Part shown: piece after piece, positions 35,842-44,825 of the stretch | Numbering within the stretch: position 1 is the stretch's first letter | How the letters are laid out: each line of letters opens with the position of its first letter | From: Bacteroidota bacterium | Lineage (GTDB): Bacteria > Bacteroidota > Bacteroidia > Bacteroidales > DTGW01 | DNA length: 64,000 nucleotides | Reading direction: 5' to 3' | NCBI GenBank assembly: GCA_029550865.1 | Contig: JAKPGM010000034.1 | Span: forward strand, 1-64,000 | The notes under the pieces: generated by a model | The model's input: only the letters and a program-made list of their open reading frames with translations | Told to the model about the DNA's origin: nothing | Databases searched by the model: none | Program-made: the position numbers and the translations under genes

Positions 35842-35992
35842 ATCTAAAAATTAAACCAGTGCCATCCTGTATTACATGTTTTCTTCAGAGGTAACAACAT
35901 GTTTGAGGTTTTTTAATAAAAATCATACCTGGTTTCAAATACAATTTTTAAATAATCAATCTTTTTATTAACTTTCGATAAAATCCACCTAT

Positions 35993-37702
35993 ATGTTTGA
36001 TACCCGCCGAACCATACGTTGGTATTTTAAAAATTCAATCCAGATCTGGGGAATGCTTTGCTTTTTTATGGGAGGTGGACTGTTTCTGTACAACTATTTT
36101 GCCAACACCATTAGCATCGACCGTGCAATACTTATCATCGTCTTATCCCTGGGTATGTGGGTAGCAGGCAGAATCATTTTGTTGGCTACTCGTAAAGAGG
36201 TTGAAAATGAATTAGAACAGCTTATCGAATACGAAAGTATGCTGGAAAAAGAAATATCGTTGACCGACCTGATACAAATGATACCCTTACCGGCTATGTT
36301 GATCGAAATGCAAAAAGAAATAAAGGTCAAAGACGTGAATGAGGCAATGGCCAGGATATTGGACAGAAAAAGTGAAGAGATACTCGACGTTCAATTGAAC
36401 GAACTAGGCATACTCTCTCCTGAAAATATTCAAATGCTCATCAATACAGGCAAAATATCGAATGTAAAAATTGATTTAAAAAAACAAACCTATGCACTCT
36501 GGGGAAATTACAGCATGGTAAAGGATGTGCCAACGGCAATATTGCTTTTTATTCCTCAAGATGCAGAGAATAAAGAGCAACCGCCTTTGATGTTTGACGC
36601 TAACTTTTACCACAACCTGGGACACGATATTTTTGATGCAATCAATGCCATCATTGGTTTCACAACACTTTTGGACTATGAAAGCAGCAACCCGGATAAA
36701 AAACAACAATATCTTAATATCATTCAGGTAAATGCACGCAAGATTCAATGGCTTATTTCAAATTATTTGCAAAGCCATTTCAATGAAAATTACCCATTGC
36801 GGACCGCTACCGACATTGAGAATCTGAATATGTTACTCGACGATATTCAACTTCGATTAACCCGAGAAATTCCTGATTTTTCAGCTCATATCCAACTCTC
36901 CTTATCAAAATCCTATAGCGATGAAGAAGCCTTTTTAATCATCGATAATCAATTAATTTATCAGCTGTTTCTCAATCTTTTCATGTTTCTATACGATGAT
37001 AAAAACCAACTCCAGATCAATATTAGCTACGATATAGATGCCATGCATGTGAAATTTATCGTTAAGGTTACTTCGGCTTTCCCTCTGGAACTATATGCTT
37101 CAAAGGTAGCAGCATTATTCAAAGCCTCTAAAACACAGATATCGTATCCGCAAGAGCTTAACCTTCACATATTTAAAAAGATTATTCAATATATAGGCGG
37201 ACAAACCGAGGTAATTTTACCCAATGACGATACCACCATTATAACTTTCACGGTACCAGCCCAGGCGTATTCGTCCAGTACGAATTCTATCTCCAACACA
37301 CTACCTATTTTTGACAAAACTATCCTGTCCGACAAGCATATTTTGGTAGTAGAGGATATCGATTATAATCGCATGCTTTTAAAAGAATATCTCACCGATA
37401 CCGGTGCTATCATACATTTTGCCAGCACAGGGCAGGAAGCATTAGAACTTTGTCGCCTACATCCATACATGGATGTTATCTTATTGGATATTCAACTTCC
37501 CGATACCGATGGCTTTCAGCTTATTGATGAACTTAAAAAAAACTGTCCACATGTTGTCGTAATTGCCCAAACTGCATATACCAGTGTATACGATAAAAAA
37601 AGAGCATTAGAAGCTGGTTTTAACTTCTACCTTTCAAAACCCTTAAAACAGGATATATTACTCAAGGCACTTACTAGGGCTGTTCAAAAACATGTGAATT
37701 AA
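35993..37702 (+). CDS. Membrane hybrid sensor histidine kinase with degenerate ATPase domain and C-terminal receiver
   Basis: A 569-residue protein: two membrane helices (about 17-38 and 44-64), a short coiled coil (66-90), a PAS-like domain (~90-190), a HisKA-like helix with His211 in NLGHDIFDAINAIIGF, a region where HATPase_c should be (~290-420), and a receiver domain (~445-565) with Asp499 in ILLDIQLPDTDGF and Lys549 in LSKPL. The ATPase region lacks a recognisable N box (NLFMFLYDD where NLxxNAxKF is expected) and has no DxGxG box, so ATP binding is doubtful. It may be a pseudokinase that receives phosphate from another kinase, or a phosphatase/scaffold. It stands alone with no response-regulator gene beside it. 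Confidence 0.78.
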   Translation: MFDTRRTIRWYFKNSIQIWGMLCFFMGGGLFLYNYFANTISIDRAILIIVLSLGMWVAGRIILLATRKEVENELEQLIEYESMLEKEISLTDLIQMIPLPAMLIEMQKEIKVKDVNEAMARILDRKSEEILDVQLNELGILSPENIQMLINTGKISNVKIDLKKQTYALWGNYSMVKDVPTAILLFIPQDAENKEQPPLMFDANFYHNLGHDIFDAINAIIGFTTLLDYESSNPDKKQQYLNIIQVNARKIQWLISNYLQSHFNENYPLRTATDIENLNMLLDDIQLRLTREIPDFSAHIQLSLSKSYSDEEAFLIIDNQLIYQLFLNLFMFLYDDKNQLQINISYDIDAMHVKFIVKVTSAFPLELYASKVAALFKASKTQISYPQELNLHIFKKIIQYIGGQTEVILPNDDTTIITFTVPAQAYSSSTNSISNTLPIFDKTILSDKHILVVEDIDYNRMLLKEYLTDTGAIIHFASTGQEALELCRLHPYMDVILLDIQLPDTDGFQLIDELKKNCPHVVVIAQTAYTSVYDKKRALEAGFNFYLSKPLKQDILLKALTRAVQKHVN

Positions 37703-37729
37703 CAGTGATGAGCACCAGGTAATATTGGA

Positions 37730-38242
37730 TTACATTCTTAGTTTTTTCAGCTCTTCTTTCATTCGGGCAATATCTCTTAACCAATCCTCGATATCGTGCT
37801 CATGTTCAAGCTCTTCATTGAGAATCTGGACTGCTATCTGATAGGTCGAATGATCTTTTCCAACGGTAAAGTCGGCAATTTCTTTATATCGTTGAATGGC
37901 ACAACGTTCACCTTTCAAATTTTGTTCAAGTATAACTTCAACATAAGGATCAGTAGGGTCTTCGTATGCACAACGTGCTAACTTAGTCCAGTCTGCAGGA
38001 TTTGTAACCGGTGTTCCACCTAATTGGATAATCCTGCCAACGATCAATACTGCATGACCTAATTCCTGATCAGCATGCAATAATAATTCGGGCTCTATTT
38101 CACTTCGCATAGGACCTTCCATTAACCGAGCTCCAATCCAATACTGGTAATAGGCAAGCCATTCTTCAGCAAGCGCTGCATTCAACATTTTTAATAATTC
38201 ATCCACATTAACGGATGAAATTTGAACTCCCTGTGCTCCCAT
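37730..38242 (-). CDS. Ferritin-like protein, DPS-like thioferritin type
   Basis: A 170-residue four-helix protein with bacterioferritin-like di-iron residues: Glu in AALAEEWLAYYQYW, the E..H pair in HADQELGHA, Glu in LEQNLKGERC and the E..H set in LNEELEHEHDIEDW. Two Cys, C91 (LARCAYEDP) and C114 (GERCAIQRY), 23 residues apart, fit the cysteine pair described for DPSL (thioferritin) proteins of Sulfolobus and Bacteroides fragilis. These act as small cages using peroxide to oxidise iron. It stands alone on the minus strand. Confidence 0.75.
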   Translation of the reverse strand: MGAQGVQISSVNVDELLKMLNAALAEEWLAYYQYWIGARLMEGPMRSEIEPELLLHADQELGHAVLIVGRIIQLGGTPVTNPADWTKLARCAYEDPTDPYVEVILEQNLKGERCAIQRYKEIADFTVGKDHSTYQIAVQILNEELEHEHDIEDWLRDIARMKEELKKLRM

Positions 38243-38330
38243 AGCTTTTTTGCGATAAAATTAACACTTTTACAGTGTATAAACCACTTTTAAACGTTAT
38301 TTATTCAACGTCTAAATTAGAATGGGACAC

Positions 38331-38400
38331 AATGGACAAAATTCAGGCTATTTTTTAGACAATTAGTTGTAAAGGCGTATAGAAAGACTAATTATCAGTA
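38331..38400 (+). repeat. Dispersed extragenic repeat, family 2, copy 2
   Basis: Begins ATGGACAAAATTCAGGCTAT and continues TTTTTAGACAATTAGTTGTAAAGGC. The first 45 bases match 48693-48737 closely; beyond that the similarity fades. It lies upstream of the ferritin-like gene (minus) and after the end of rmuC (minus). Confidence 0.6.
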
Positions 38401-38476
38401 GATGCCTTCCGCCTTAAACCCACATTCTCTTCAGTAATAGCAAAGAAACTGGGGAATCATCACTGCTGTAATACAA

Positions 38477-39787
38477 TTACTCCTCATCTAATGCTCTGTT
38501 CAACAAATTGTCGGGAAAACTTTTGCTGGTCTTAGCCCCCAGAAGTTTTAACTGTTCTGCACGTTTAATAACGTTTCCACGCCCCTGGGCAAGGCGTTGC
38601 ATTGCGTTCTGGTAATGTTGCTGAGTCATTTGTATTTTTTTGCCCAGTTCAATAAGCTCTTCGACAAAGCGGGTTAATTGGTCGTAAAGCTCTCCACCTA
38701 CCCGAGCTATTTCCTCGGCGTTACGATTTTGCTTTTCCTGCCGCCAGATACTTTCTACCATCTTCAAAGCTGCAATAAGATTGGTAGGACTTATCAAAAG
38801 GATACGTTTATCGTAGGCCTCGTTCCATATCCCCGCTTCCTGCTGCATTAGAAGTAAATATGCTGGTTCAATTGGAATAAACAGCATTACAAAATCGAGG
38901 GTTCGCAGTTCAGGGATATTCTGGTATTGCTTTTTCGATAATTCATCGATATGCTTTCGCACCGACATTATGTGCTCCCTGAGAGCAGCACGTCGATCTT
39001 CCTCTGTTTCGGCCGAAACATATCTGTCGTATGCGGTAAGGGAAACTTTCGAATCAACCACAATACTACGATTACCCGGATACAGGATAACCACATCGGG
39101 ACGAAGCCGATTACCCTCGGCCGAAGTGAATGAGGGCTGTATAAAATATTGTTGATCACGAATAAGCCCCGATTTCTCTAAAATACTTTCCAGTAGCATT
39201 TCGCCCCAGTTGCCCTGGGTCTTGGTATCACCCTTAAGTGCTCGTACCAGATTTCTGGCCTCTTCGCTGAGCAACTGATTCATTTCGGCCAAACGTTTTA
39301 CTTCCTCTTTGAGCGAAAAACGCTGCTGGGCTTCTTTATCATAAGTCTCTTCAACCTTTTTCTCAAATTCCTTTATCTTTTCCCCTAAAGGCTTTAATAT
39401 TTCATCCAGATTGACCTTATTTTGTTCGGTAAATTTTTTGGCTTTTTCTTCCAGAATATCATTTGCAAGATTGCGAAATGTCACTGTTAGTTTTTCCTGC
39501 ATATTTTCCAGTTCTGCCTTCTGTTCGTCCAGTTTTTGTTTCAGAAAGCTATGTTGTGCCTCCAATGTACTATTCTGCCTGATTAAATCGGTAATTTGTT
39601 GCTGTTTGTCGTCCAGTTGTTTCTGAAGACTCCCATAATCATTCTCGATCTTTAAAAATTTTTCTTCGGCTACCCTAATTTCTGTACGATATTTGCTATG
39701 TAGAAGGACAAAAGTTAGCAAACAACCAGCCAAAAAAGCAGTTAAAATATAGACAATTAGCATAGTAAATTGATGTTTAAATAACAT
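38477..39787 (-). CDS. rmuC: DNA recombination protein RmuC
   Basis: A 436-residue RmuC homologue. An N-terminal membrane helix (residues ~9-27) is followed by a long coiled coil (~35-190) and the nuclease-like RmuC domain (~195-380) with TQGNWGEMLLESILEKSG, RPDVVILYPGNRSIVVDSKV (a PD-(D/E)xK-type core) and FIPIEPAYLLLMQQ. In E. coli its loss changes inversion frequency at short inverted repeats. Start could also be Met9. Confidence 0.92.
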   Translation of the reverse strand: MLFKHQFTMLIVYILTAFLAGCLLTFVLLHSKYRTEIRVAEEKFLKIENDYGSLQKQLDDKQQQITDLIRQNSTLEAQHSFLKQKLDEQKAELENMQEKLTVTFRNLANDILEEKAKKFTEQNKVNLDEILKPLGEKIKEFEKKVEETYDKEAQQRFSLKEEVKRLAEMNQLLSEEARNLVRALKGDTKTQGNWGEMLLESILEKSGLIRDQQYFIQPSFTSAEGNRLRPDVVILYPGNRSIVVDSKVSLTAYDRYVSAETEEDRRAALREHIMSVRKHIDELSKKQYQNIPELRTLDFVMLFIPIEPAYLLLMQQEAGIWNEAYDKRILLISPTNLIAALKMVESIWRQEKQNRNAEEIARVGGELYDQLTRFVEELIELGKKIQMTQQHYQNAMQRLAQGRGNVIKRAEQLKLLGAKTSKSFPDNLLNRALDEE

Positions 39788-39834
39788 CCCAAAAATAAAT
39801 GAAATTTGCGGGATGGATTGAAAACCAAAAGTAA

Positions 39835-40533
39835 ATGACTCAAAAAAAATACAAACATTTATTTTTCGATATCGATCGTACCCTTTGGGATTACGAAACT
39901 AATGCTGTAGAAACGCTCATCGATATGTACCACAAGCGAAACCTCGATAGTTACGGGGTATCGCTGCAGAAATACCTGGATGAATTTTACTACTGGAACG
40001 ATTACTATTGGGAACAGTTCATGGCAGGCGAAGTAAGCAAAGATACCCTACGTGACGATCGTTTTTTTAAAACGTTAGATGCACTGGGTATTCAAAATCG
40101 TGAATTAGCGCTTACCCTCTCGGCCGACTATATTGAAATTAGTCCTACTAAAACTAAGCTTTTCCCTAAAGTTAAAGAAACGCTTGCCTATCTTAAAGAA
40201 CGCTATCATTTACATGTCATTACCAATGGTTTCAATGAAGTACAATATCAAAAACTTGAGAACAGCGGTATTCGTCATTTTTTTGAGCGTATCATAACTT
40301 CCGACAGTGTCGGATATCGAAAACCCCATACCAAAATTTTTGAATTTGCTTTGACCTCTGCCAATGCGCGGAAAGTTGAATCCCTCATGATTGGCGACAA
40401 CTGGGATATCGACATCCTGGGTGCAAGAGAATTTGGTATAGACCAGGTATATTTCAATCCCCATCGCATCGTGCATGAAACCAAAGCCACATACGAAATC
40501 TTTCAATTCGAAGAGTTGGTAAATATCCTCTAA
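39835..40533 (+). CDS. HAD hydrolase, YjjG family pyrimidine nucleotidase-like
   Basis: A 232-residue HAD protein. Motif I is FFDIDRTLWDYE, the YjjG/YfnB form; motif II ITNGF; motif III in GYRKPHTKIFEFAL; and motif IV MIGDNWDIDILGA. The C1 cap is helical. It probably dephosphorylates nucleoside monophosphates, perhaps as house-cleaning of non-canonical pyrimidine nucleotides; the substrate is not certain. It is divergent from rmuC. Confidence 0.87.
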   Translation: MTQKKYKHLFFDIDRTLWDYETNAVETLIDMYHKRNLDSYGVSLQKYLDEFYYWNDYYWEQFMAGEVSKDTLRDDRFFKTLDALGIQNRELALTLSADYIEISPTKTKLFPKVKETLAYLKERYHLHVITNGFNEVQYQKLENSGIRHFFERIITSDSVGYRKPHTKIFEFALTSANARKVESLMIGDNWDIDILGAREFGIDQVYFNPHRIVHETKATYEIFQFEELVNIL

Positions 40534-40638
40534 AATTCTACACCAAATATTGCCAGAGAAACTGGTAGATTTAACAAAAGAAAAGAGCATAATTTTAGCT
40601 AACCACATTCCGCCCCTCGACTAAACAATCCAATAGGT

Positions 40639-42165
40639 TTAGAAAGGCGTTTCATCGTCAAATGCGGTATTGGGCTTAAAATCATCGGCGGGTGAAATAG
40701 TTTCCTCGTTCATTCGCGAACTTTTGGTAATAATAGGTCGCACAGCCACATTTTCGTCGATAGGTACTATTTCATCGAGCTCCACAAAACGAGCAATTTC
40801 GTCGCGGAAGCGAAGTCGTACATCGCCCACAGCCCCATTACGATGCTTGGCTACAATTATTTCGGCAATACCAACGGTCGAGTTTCCATCATCGTCGACC
40901 AGCATACCATATTTTTCGGGACGATGAATAAAACAAACTACATCGGCATCCTGCTCAATAGCACCCGATTCGCGAAGGTCTGAAAGTTGCGGACGTTTAT
41001 TGCCGGTACGACTCTCAACCGCACGATTCAACTGCGAAAGTGCAATGATAGGAACATTAAGTTCTTTAGCAAGTCCTTTCAACGAACGCGAGATGATGCT
41101 AACCTCCTGTTCGCGGTTGCCCTTTAAATCCGGTGGACCAGTCATCAGCTGCAGATAGTCAATAATTACCACGTCGATGTTGAATTTTTTCTTCAAACGC
41201 CGACATTTTGCCCTTAACTCAAATATGCTAATCCCAGGTGTATCGTCGATATAAATCGGGGCGCTTTCCAGTGCCTTTATTTTAGCGTTCAACTGTCGCC
41301 ATTCCTCCAGTCGGAGCTTCCCCTTACGAATGTTGGTCGATGGGATTTCGGTTTCGATAGAAATAAGGCGATTAACCAGCTGCATCGACGACATTTCGAG
41401 CGAGAATATAGCTACCGACCGGTTATATTCAACGGCCATATTGCGAGCCATAGAAAGAACAAAAGCTGTTTTACCCATTGAAGGGCGAGCTGCAACAATA
41501 ATCAGGTCGGAGTTTTGCCAGCCCAGGGTCATATTGTCGAGCTTGGTAAATCCCGAAGGGACTCCACTCAAATGGTCCTCGCGTTTACCTGCTTCCTCAA
41601 TCTGCTTTATTGCTTCAGAGATAAGCAGATTAATGGGTACCGACTCCTTTTTAATGTTACCCTGCACCACCTCAAATAACTGGGCTTCAGAAAAATCGAG
41701 CAAATCATTCACATCTATCGATTCGTCGTAAGCTCGAGTTTGAATTTCGGACGAGATGCGAATAAGTTCGCGCTGAATATACTTCTGTTGTATAATACGG
41801 GCATGAAATTCGATGTTGGCCGAGGTGGCCACCCGCGAGGTTAACTGAGCTATATAATAGGCTCCTCCTACCTCGTCGAGGGTCCCCTGTCGTTTTAGCT
41901 CCTCGGTGACGGTAAGTATATCTATTGGTCGATCGCTTGTAAAAAGATCTATTATGGCCTTGTAAATCTTCTGGTGAGCCTCGACATAAAAACTTGAAGG
42001 ACTAAGAATATCTATTACTGAAATAATAGCATCCTTTTCCAACATGATGGCCCCCAACACTACCTCTTCCAGCTCAACATTCTGAGGGGGCATTTTCCCT
42101 AAATCAAGGGGTAGCACAGCAGGTGCTGATGTTCTGTCTGTCTTGCTTTTAGCTGATTTGGCCAT
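40639..42165 (-). CDS. dnaB: Replicative DNA helicase DnaB
   Basis: A 508-residue hexameric helicase. The N-terminal domain starts at PPQNVELEEVVLGAIMLEKDA; the RecA-like motor has Walker A AARPSMGKTAFVLSMA, Walker B in DVVIIDYLQLM, and SQLNRAVESR with LSDLRESGAIEQDADV. No intein is present. The C-terminal ~40 residues form a low-complexity tail. Confidence 0.96.
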   Translation of the reverse strand: MAKSAKSKTDRTSAPAVLPLDLGKMPPQNVELEEVVLGAIMLEKDAIISVIDILSPSSFYVEAHQKIYKAIIDLFTSDRPIDILTVTEELKRQGTLDEVGGAYYIAQLTSRVATSANIEFHARIIQQKYIQRELIRISSEIQTRAYDESIDVNDLLDFSEAQLFEVVQGNIKKESVPINLLISEAIKQIEEAGKREDHLSGVPSGFTKLDNMTLGWQNSDLIIVAARPSMGKTAFVLSMARNMAVEYNRSVAIFSLEMSSMQLVNRLISIETEIPSTNIRKGKLRLEEWRQLNAKIKALESAPIYIDDTPGISIFELRAKCRRLKKKFNIDVVIIDYLQLMTGPPDLKGNREQEVSIISRSLKGLAKELNVPIIALSQLNRAVESRTGNKRPQLSDLRESGAIEQDADVVCFIHRPEKYGMLVDDDGNSTVGIAEIIVAKHRNGAVGDVRLRFRDEIARFVELDEIVPIDENVAVRPIITKSSRMNEETISPADDFKPNTAFDDETPF

Positions 42166-42182
42166 GAAATTTTTGATTTCAA

Positions 42183-42190
42183 CAAAAATA
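42183..42190 (-). promoter_or_regulatory. Promoter -7 element of dnaB
   Basis: On the minus strand this reads TATTTTTG, 17 bases before the dnaB ATG, which would give a very short 5' UTR. Confidence 0.4.
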
Positions 42191-42252
42191 AAAAATATCT
42201 ATGCTATCTACGCACATTATTTTGTTAATCCAAAAAATAAAAATTTAAGATA

Positions 42253-42260
42253 TAACTTTG
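42253..42260 (+). promoter_or_regulatory. Promoter -7 element of the GDCCVxC gene
   Basis: TAACTTTG matches TAnnTTTG, 58 bases before the ATG at 42319. The nearest TTTG upstream (42221-42224) is 28 bases away, longer than usual. Confidence 0.5.
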
Positions 42261-42318
42261 CATGAAGTCTTTATTTTTAGTACTCTAAGCGACAAAAATA
42301 ATTTGTTAGAATTTGCTT

Positions 42319-42528
42319 ATGATTCAATTACAATCTCTCATCACCTGTCCGCATTGTGGCTTTAGTAAGCTTGAAACGATGCCCACCGATACCTGTGTCT
42401 TTTTTTATGAGTGTACCAACTGTAAACAGGTACTCCGTCCTCGTCAGGGCGATTGCTGTGTTTTTTGTTCGTACGGAAGTGTAAAATGCCCTTCAAAACA
42501 AGAAGGGCATGGCACATGTTGCAGTTAA
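42319..42528 (+). CDS. GDCCVxC-domain small protein (Cys form of a family that includes selenoproteins)
   Basis: A 69-residue cysteine-rich protein. The ATG at 42319 (MIQLQSLITCPHCG) is preferred to the TTG at 42313. Two zinc-ribbon-like CxxC pairs (CPHC and CTNC) are followed by the signature RQGDCCVFCSYGSVKCP and a C-terminal CC. The family is annotated as a (seleno)protein because some members carry Sec in the signature; here TGC and TGT Cys codons are used. The function is unknown; thiol redox or metal binding is likely. It ends 37 bases before the convergent SGNH hydrolase gene. Confidence 0.8.
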   Translation: MIQLQSLITCPHCGFSKLETMPTDTCVFFYECTNCKQVLRPRQGDCCVFCSYGSVKCPSKQEGHGTCCS

Positions 42529-42565
42529 ATAAAGCAACAACTTACAAGGCAACAACTCAGCAAGA

Positions 42566-44551
42566 TTAATGAACAATTACAAGGGGAAATTGTAAAACTC
42601 TGGTTTTTCCCGAAACTACTAACCGGTAATTGCCTGCCGATAAGTAGGGGATTTTAATTTGCATCAAGGGTGTAGTAATGGGATTAGTCCGTAAACATAT
42701 TTTACCATCAAGGGTAAAGATTTCAAGGGTAATAACACGATCCAACTGGTCTGCGCCGACCAGGTAAAAATAGTCGCGTACAGGATTTGGAAACAATAGT
42801 ATTGAACGGTTGCCATAGGTATCGACTCCCGAAACCGAGGCTACGACCTGGATGGTATCTTCTATGCTATTATCAAAGCCATCATTAACAACCAATCCAA
42901 ACAAATAAGTACCCTCTGAATCGACTTTAATAGGAATACGAGAGCCATTGGGTTTTCCCAGAATTACCTTGCTATTGGCAGGTTGCTGAATAAGGCGCCA
43001 CGAGAAGGTAAGGTCATCATTATCTGCATCCCAGCTTCGGTAAGCATTTAGGAAAAAAGTAGTATTGATTTTTACGCTTGTATCATTTCCTGCATAGGCT
43101 ACTGGTAGATGATTTTCATCACGAACCTCAATGGTAATCACTTTCAACGTACTGGTATCATACGCATCGCAAACCTGTAAACCTATCTGATACAGACCCG
43201 CCAGGTTAGGGCGTACGGTAATAGAATCGGGTGATAGCTGACTTATATTGAGCTGACTATTTGCAGGTTGTAAAAGAGTTTTCCAGAGAAAATGCAGCAG
43301 GCTATCCCTATCGGGATCGTAACTTTTCGAAGCAGTTAATGTTCCAGTAGTATTTTTAATAAGCTTGATACGGTCGGTATTGGGCACCGCAATAGGAGCT
43401 ACTCGGCCGATATTTCCGGCTTTCAATACATTTAGCAAATAAAAAGTATGACCTGAGCTACCAGCAGGAAGGCTTTCAGAGATTTTGATGTGTAACTTAT
43501 GTTTTCCATCAGGTAATTGATCCTGAACCATTCCAAACACGGTAGCGGGTCCCCAGGTTTGGGTCCAATAGGCTTCAAAGGTTTTGTGCGGATAACCATC
43601 GACCCACATCTCAGCAGCACCCCACTGGGTATTATTGTGTTTCGAAAACAATACTGCAATGCTATTTCCTTCGACCTCAAACACTATTTCGTCACCAGGA
43701 TTCTTTGCCATCCAGCCGGTACCAGAGTTAACCCAACCCGTTGAGGTTTCGGGAACCAGTGTACTATTCGTGTACATATAGGTACGATCGTAAGTATCGG
43801 TAACATAGGGGTTGGGAATTACCGTATCCACGGTAAGCATTTGATTGGTGTCTGGTACGTTTAAATATACCTTTTCCAGCTCATCCGTAATAAAAGTTGC
43901 AATATATTGCATACCCACATCATTGGGGTGAAGCCCATCGACAAAAATATTCTCGAGGCTAATGCCATCCTGGCTGACTGCCGCATCAATCAAATCGGCA
44001 AAACTAATCAAGGGAACCTTGTAGTAGTTGCCAATTATTTCGTGCGAAGCTTTTGCAGTTGTTCCGTTCGACTGTTTAAGCATCAACATCATGACAGCAG
44101 GATGTCCAGGAGCCTTTAGCAGCTGACGAATAAGACCTTCCATACTGGTAGTAGCCCAGGTGCCCTGTGCATCATTGACCGAAAATTCCACAATCACCAG
44201 GTCGGGGTTATATTTCAGCACATCACGTTGGAGACGGAACATACCAATATCCGAACCCGTACCACCAATTCCGGCATTTATCATTTTAAAATGGGCAGAG
44301 GGAAACTTAGCCTGCCACCAGGCAGTCACACGATTAACCCAACGATTTGCTTCTGTAGAAGCAGCATAGCCCTGCGTTATAGATCCCCCCAGATAAGCAA
44401 GAGTAACCGTGTCCCCATGTAATGCTTTCAGGAATACATTATACAAGCGGGTTGTATCGTAACCTCCTGTATTGTAACTTTTTAATTGTTGGGATTGCGT
44501 TACAGTTACAATAAAACCCATCAGCAATGTGACCAAAAATATTTTTCTCAT
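42566..44551 (-). CDS. Secreted SGNH/GDSL hydrolase (carbohydrate-esterase-like) with PKD-like domains and T9SS tail
   Basis: A 661-residue exported protein. After a signal peptide (about 1-20) the SGNH domain (~30-230) has block I LGGSITQGYAAS, block II INAGIGGTGSD, block III VEFSVNDAQG and the Asp/His pair in FVDGLHPNDVG. A beta domain (~270-385) that may bind carbohydrate follows, then two K319-like PKD repeats (SYDPDRDSLLHFLWK and RSWDADNDDLTFSWR, each before a QQPAN/LQPAN segment), and a type A T9SS sorting domain (LLFPNPVRDYFYL, YLSAGNYRLVV). It is probably an esterase removing acyl groups from polysaccharides outside the cell, consistent with the xylanase and galT genes nearby. Confidence 0.85.
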   Translation of the reverse strand: MRKIFLVTLLMGFIVTVTQSQQLKSYNTGGYDTTRLYNVFLKALHGDTVTLAYLGGSITQGYAASTEANRWVNRVTAWWQAKFPSAHFKMINAGIGGTGSDIGMFRLQRDVLKYNPDLVIVEFSVNDAQGTWATTSMEGLIRQLLKAPGHPAVMMLMLKQSNGTTAKASHEIIGNYYKVPLISFADLIDAAVSQDGISLENIFVDGLHPNDVGMQYIATFITDELEKVYLNVPDTNQMLTVDTVIPNPYVTDTYDRTYMYTNSTLVPETSTGWVNSGTGWMAKNPGDEIVFEVEGNSIAVLFSKHNNTQWGAAEMWVDGYPHKTFEAYWTQTWGPATVFGMVQDQLPDGKHKLHIKISESLPAGSSGHTFYLLNVLKAGNIGRVAPIAVPNTDRIKLIKNTTGTLTASKSYDPDRDSLLHFLWKTLLQPANSQLNISQLSPDSITVRPNLAGLYQIGLQVCDAYDTSTLKVITIEVRDENHLPVAYAGNDTSVKINTTFFLNAYRSWDADNDDLTFSWRLIQQPANSKVILGKPNGSRIPIKVDSEGTYLFGLVVNDGFDNSIEDTIQVVASVSGVDTYGNRSILLFPNPVRDYFYLVGADQLDRVITLEIFTLDGKICLRTNPITTPLMQIKIPYLSAGNYRLVVSGKTRVLQFPLVIVH

Positions 44552-44653
44552 TTTTTAACGATTAAAAGTGAGAATACAAAAATAGGGGGGTGATCACACG
44601 CAGATGGTAGAAAAATGAATATAACTGGAAGGAGAAATGTAACAAAATCAAGA

Positions 44654-44714
44654 TAAAAGAAAAAGTTTGTAAAAAAAGATGGAAAATCTTTCGATTCCCA
44701 TCATTTTTACAAAC
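44654..44714 (-). terminator. Long hairpin between galT and the SGNH gene, probable galT terminator
   Basis: Arms GTTTGTAAAAAAAGATGG (44665-44682) and CCATCATTTTTACAAAC (44698-44714) pair almost completely. Read on the minus strand the hairpin is followed by TTTTTCTTTTAT, as for a terminator of the upstream galT, though it is also in the 5' region of the SGNH gene and could act there. Confidence 0.55.
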
Positions 44715-44825
44715 TACTCACTAACTACAACTAACCACTAAACTATGAAAACAAAACTACTCACTACTGTTCTAAAAAAATACAAACATCGTGCCAAAAT
44801 ATTTTTTTAAGCAATAAAAAGGCTT

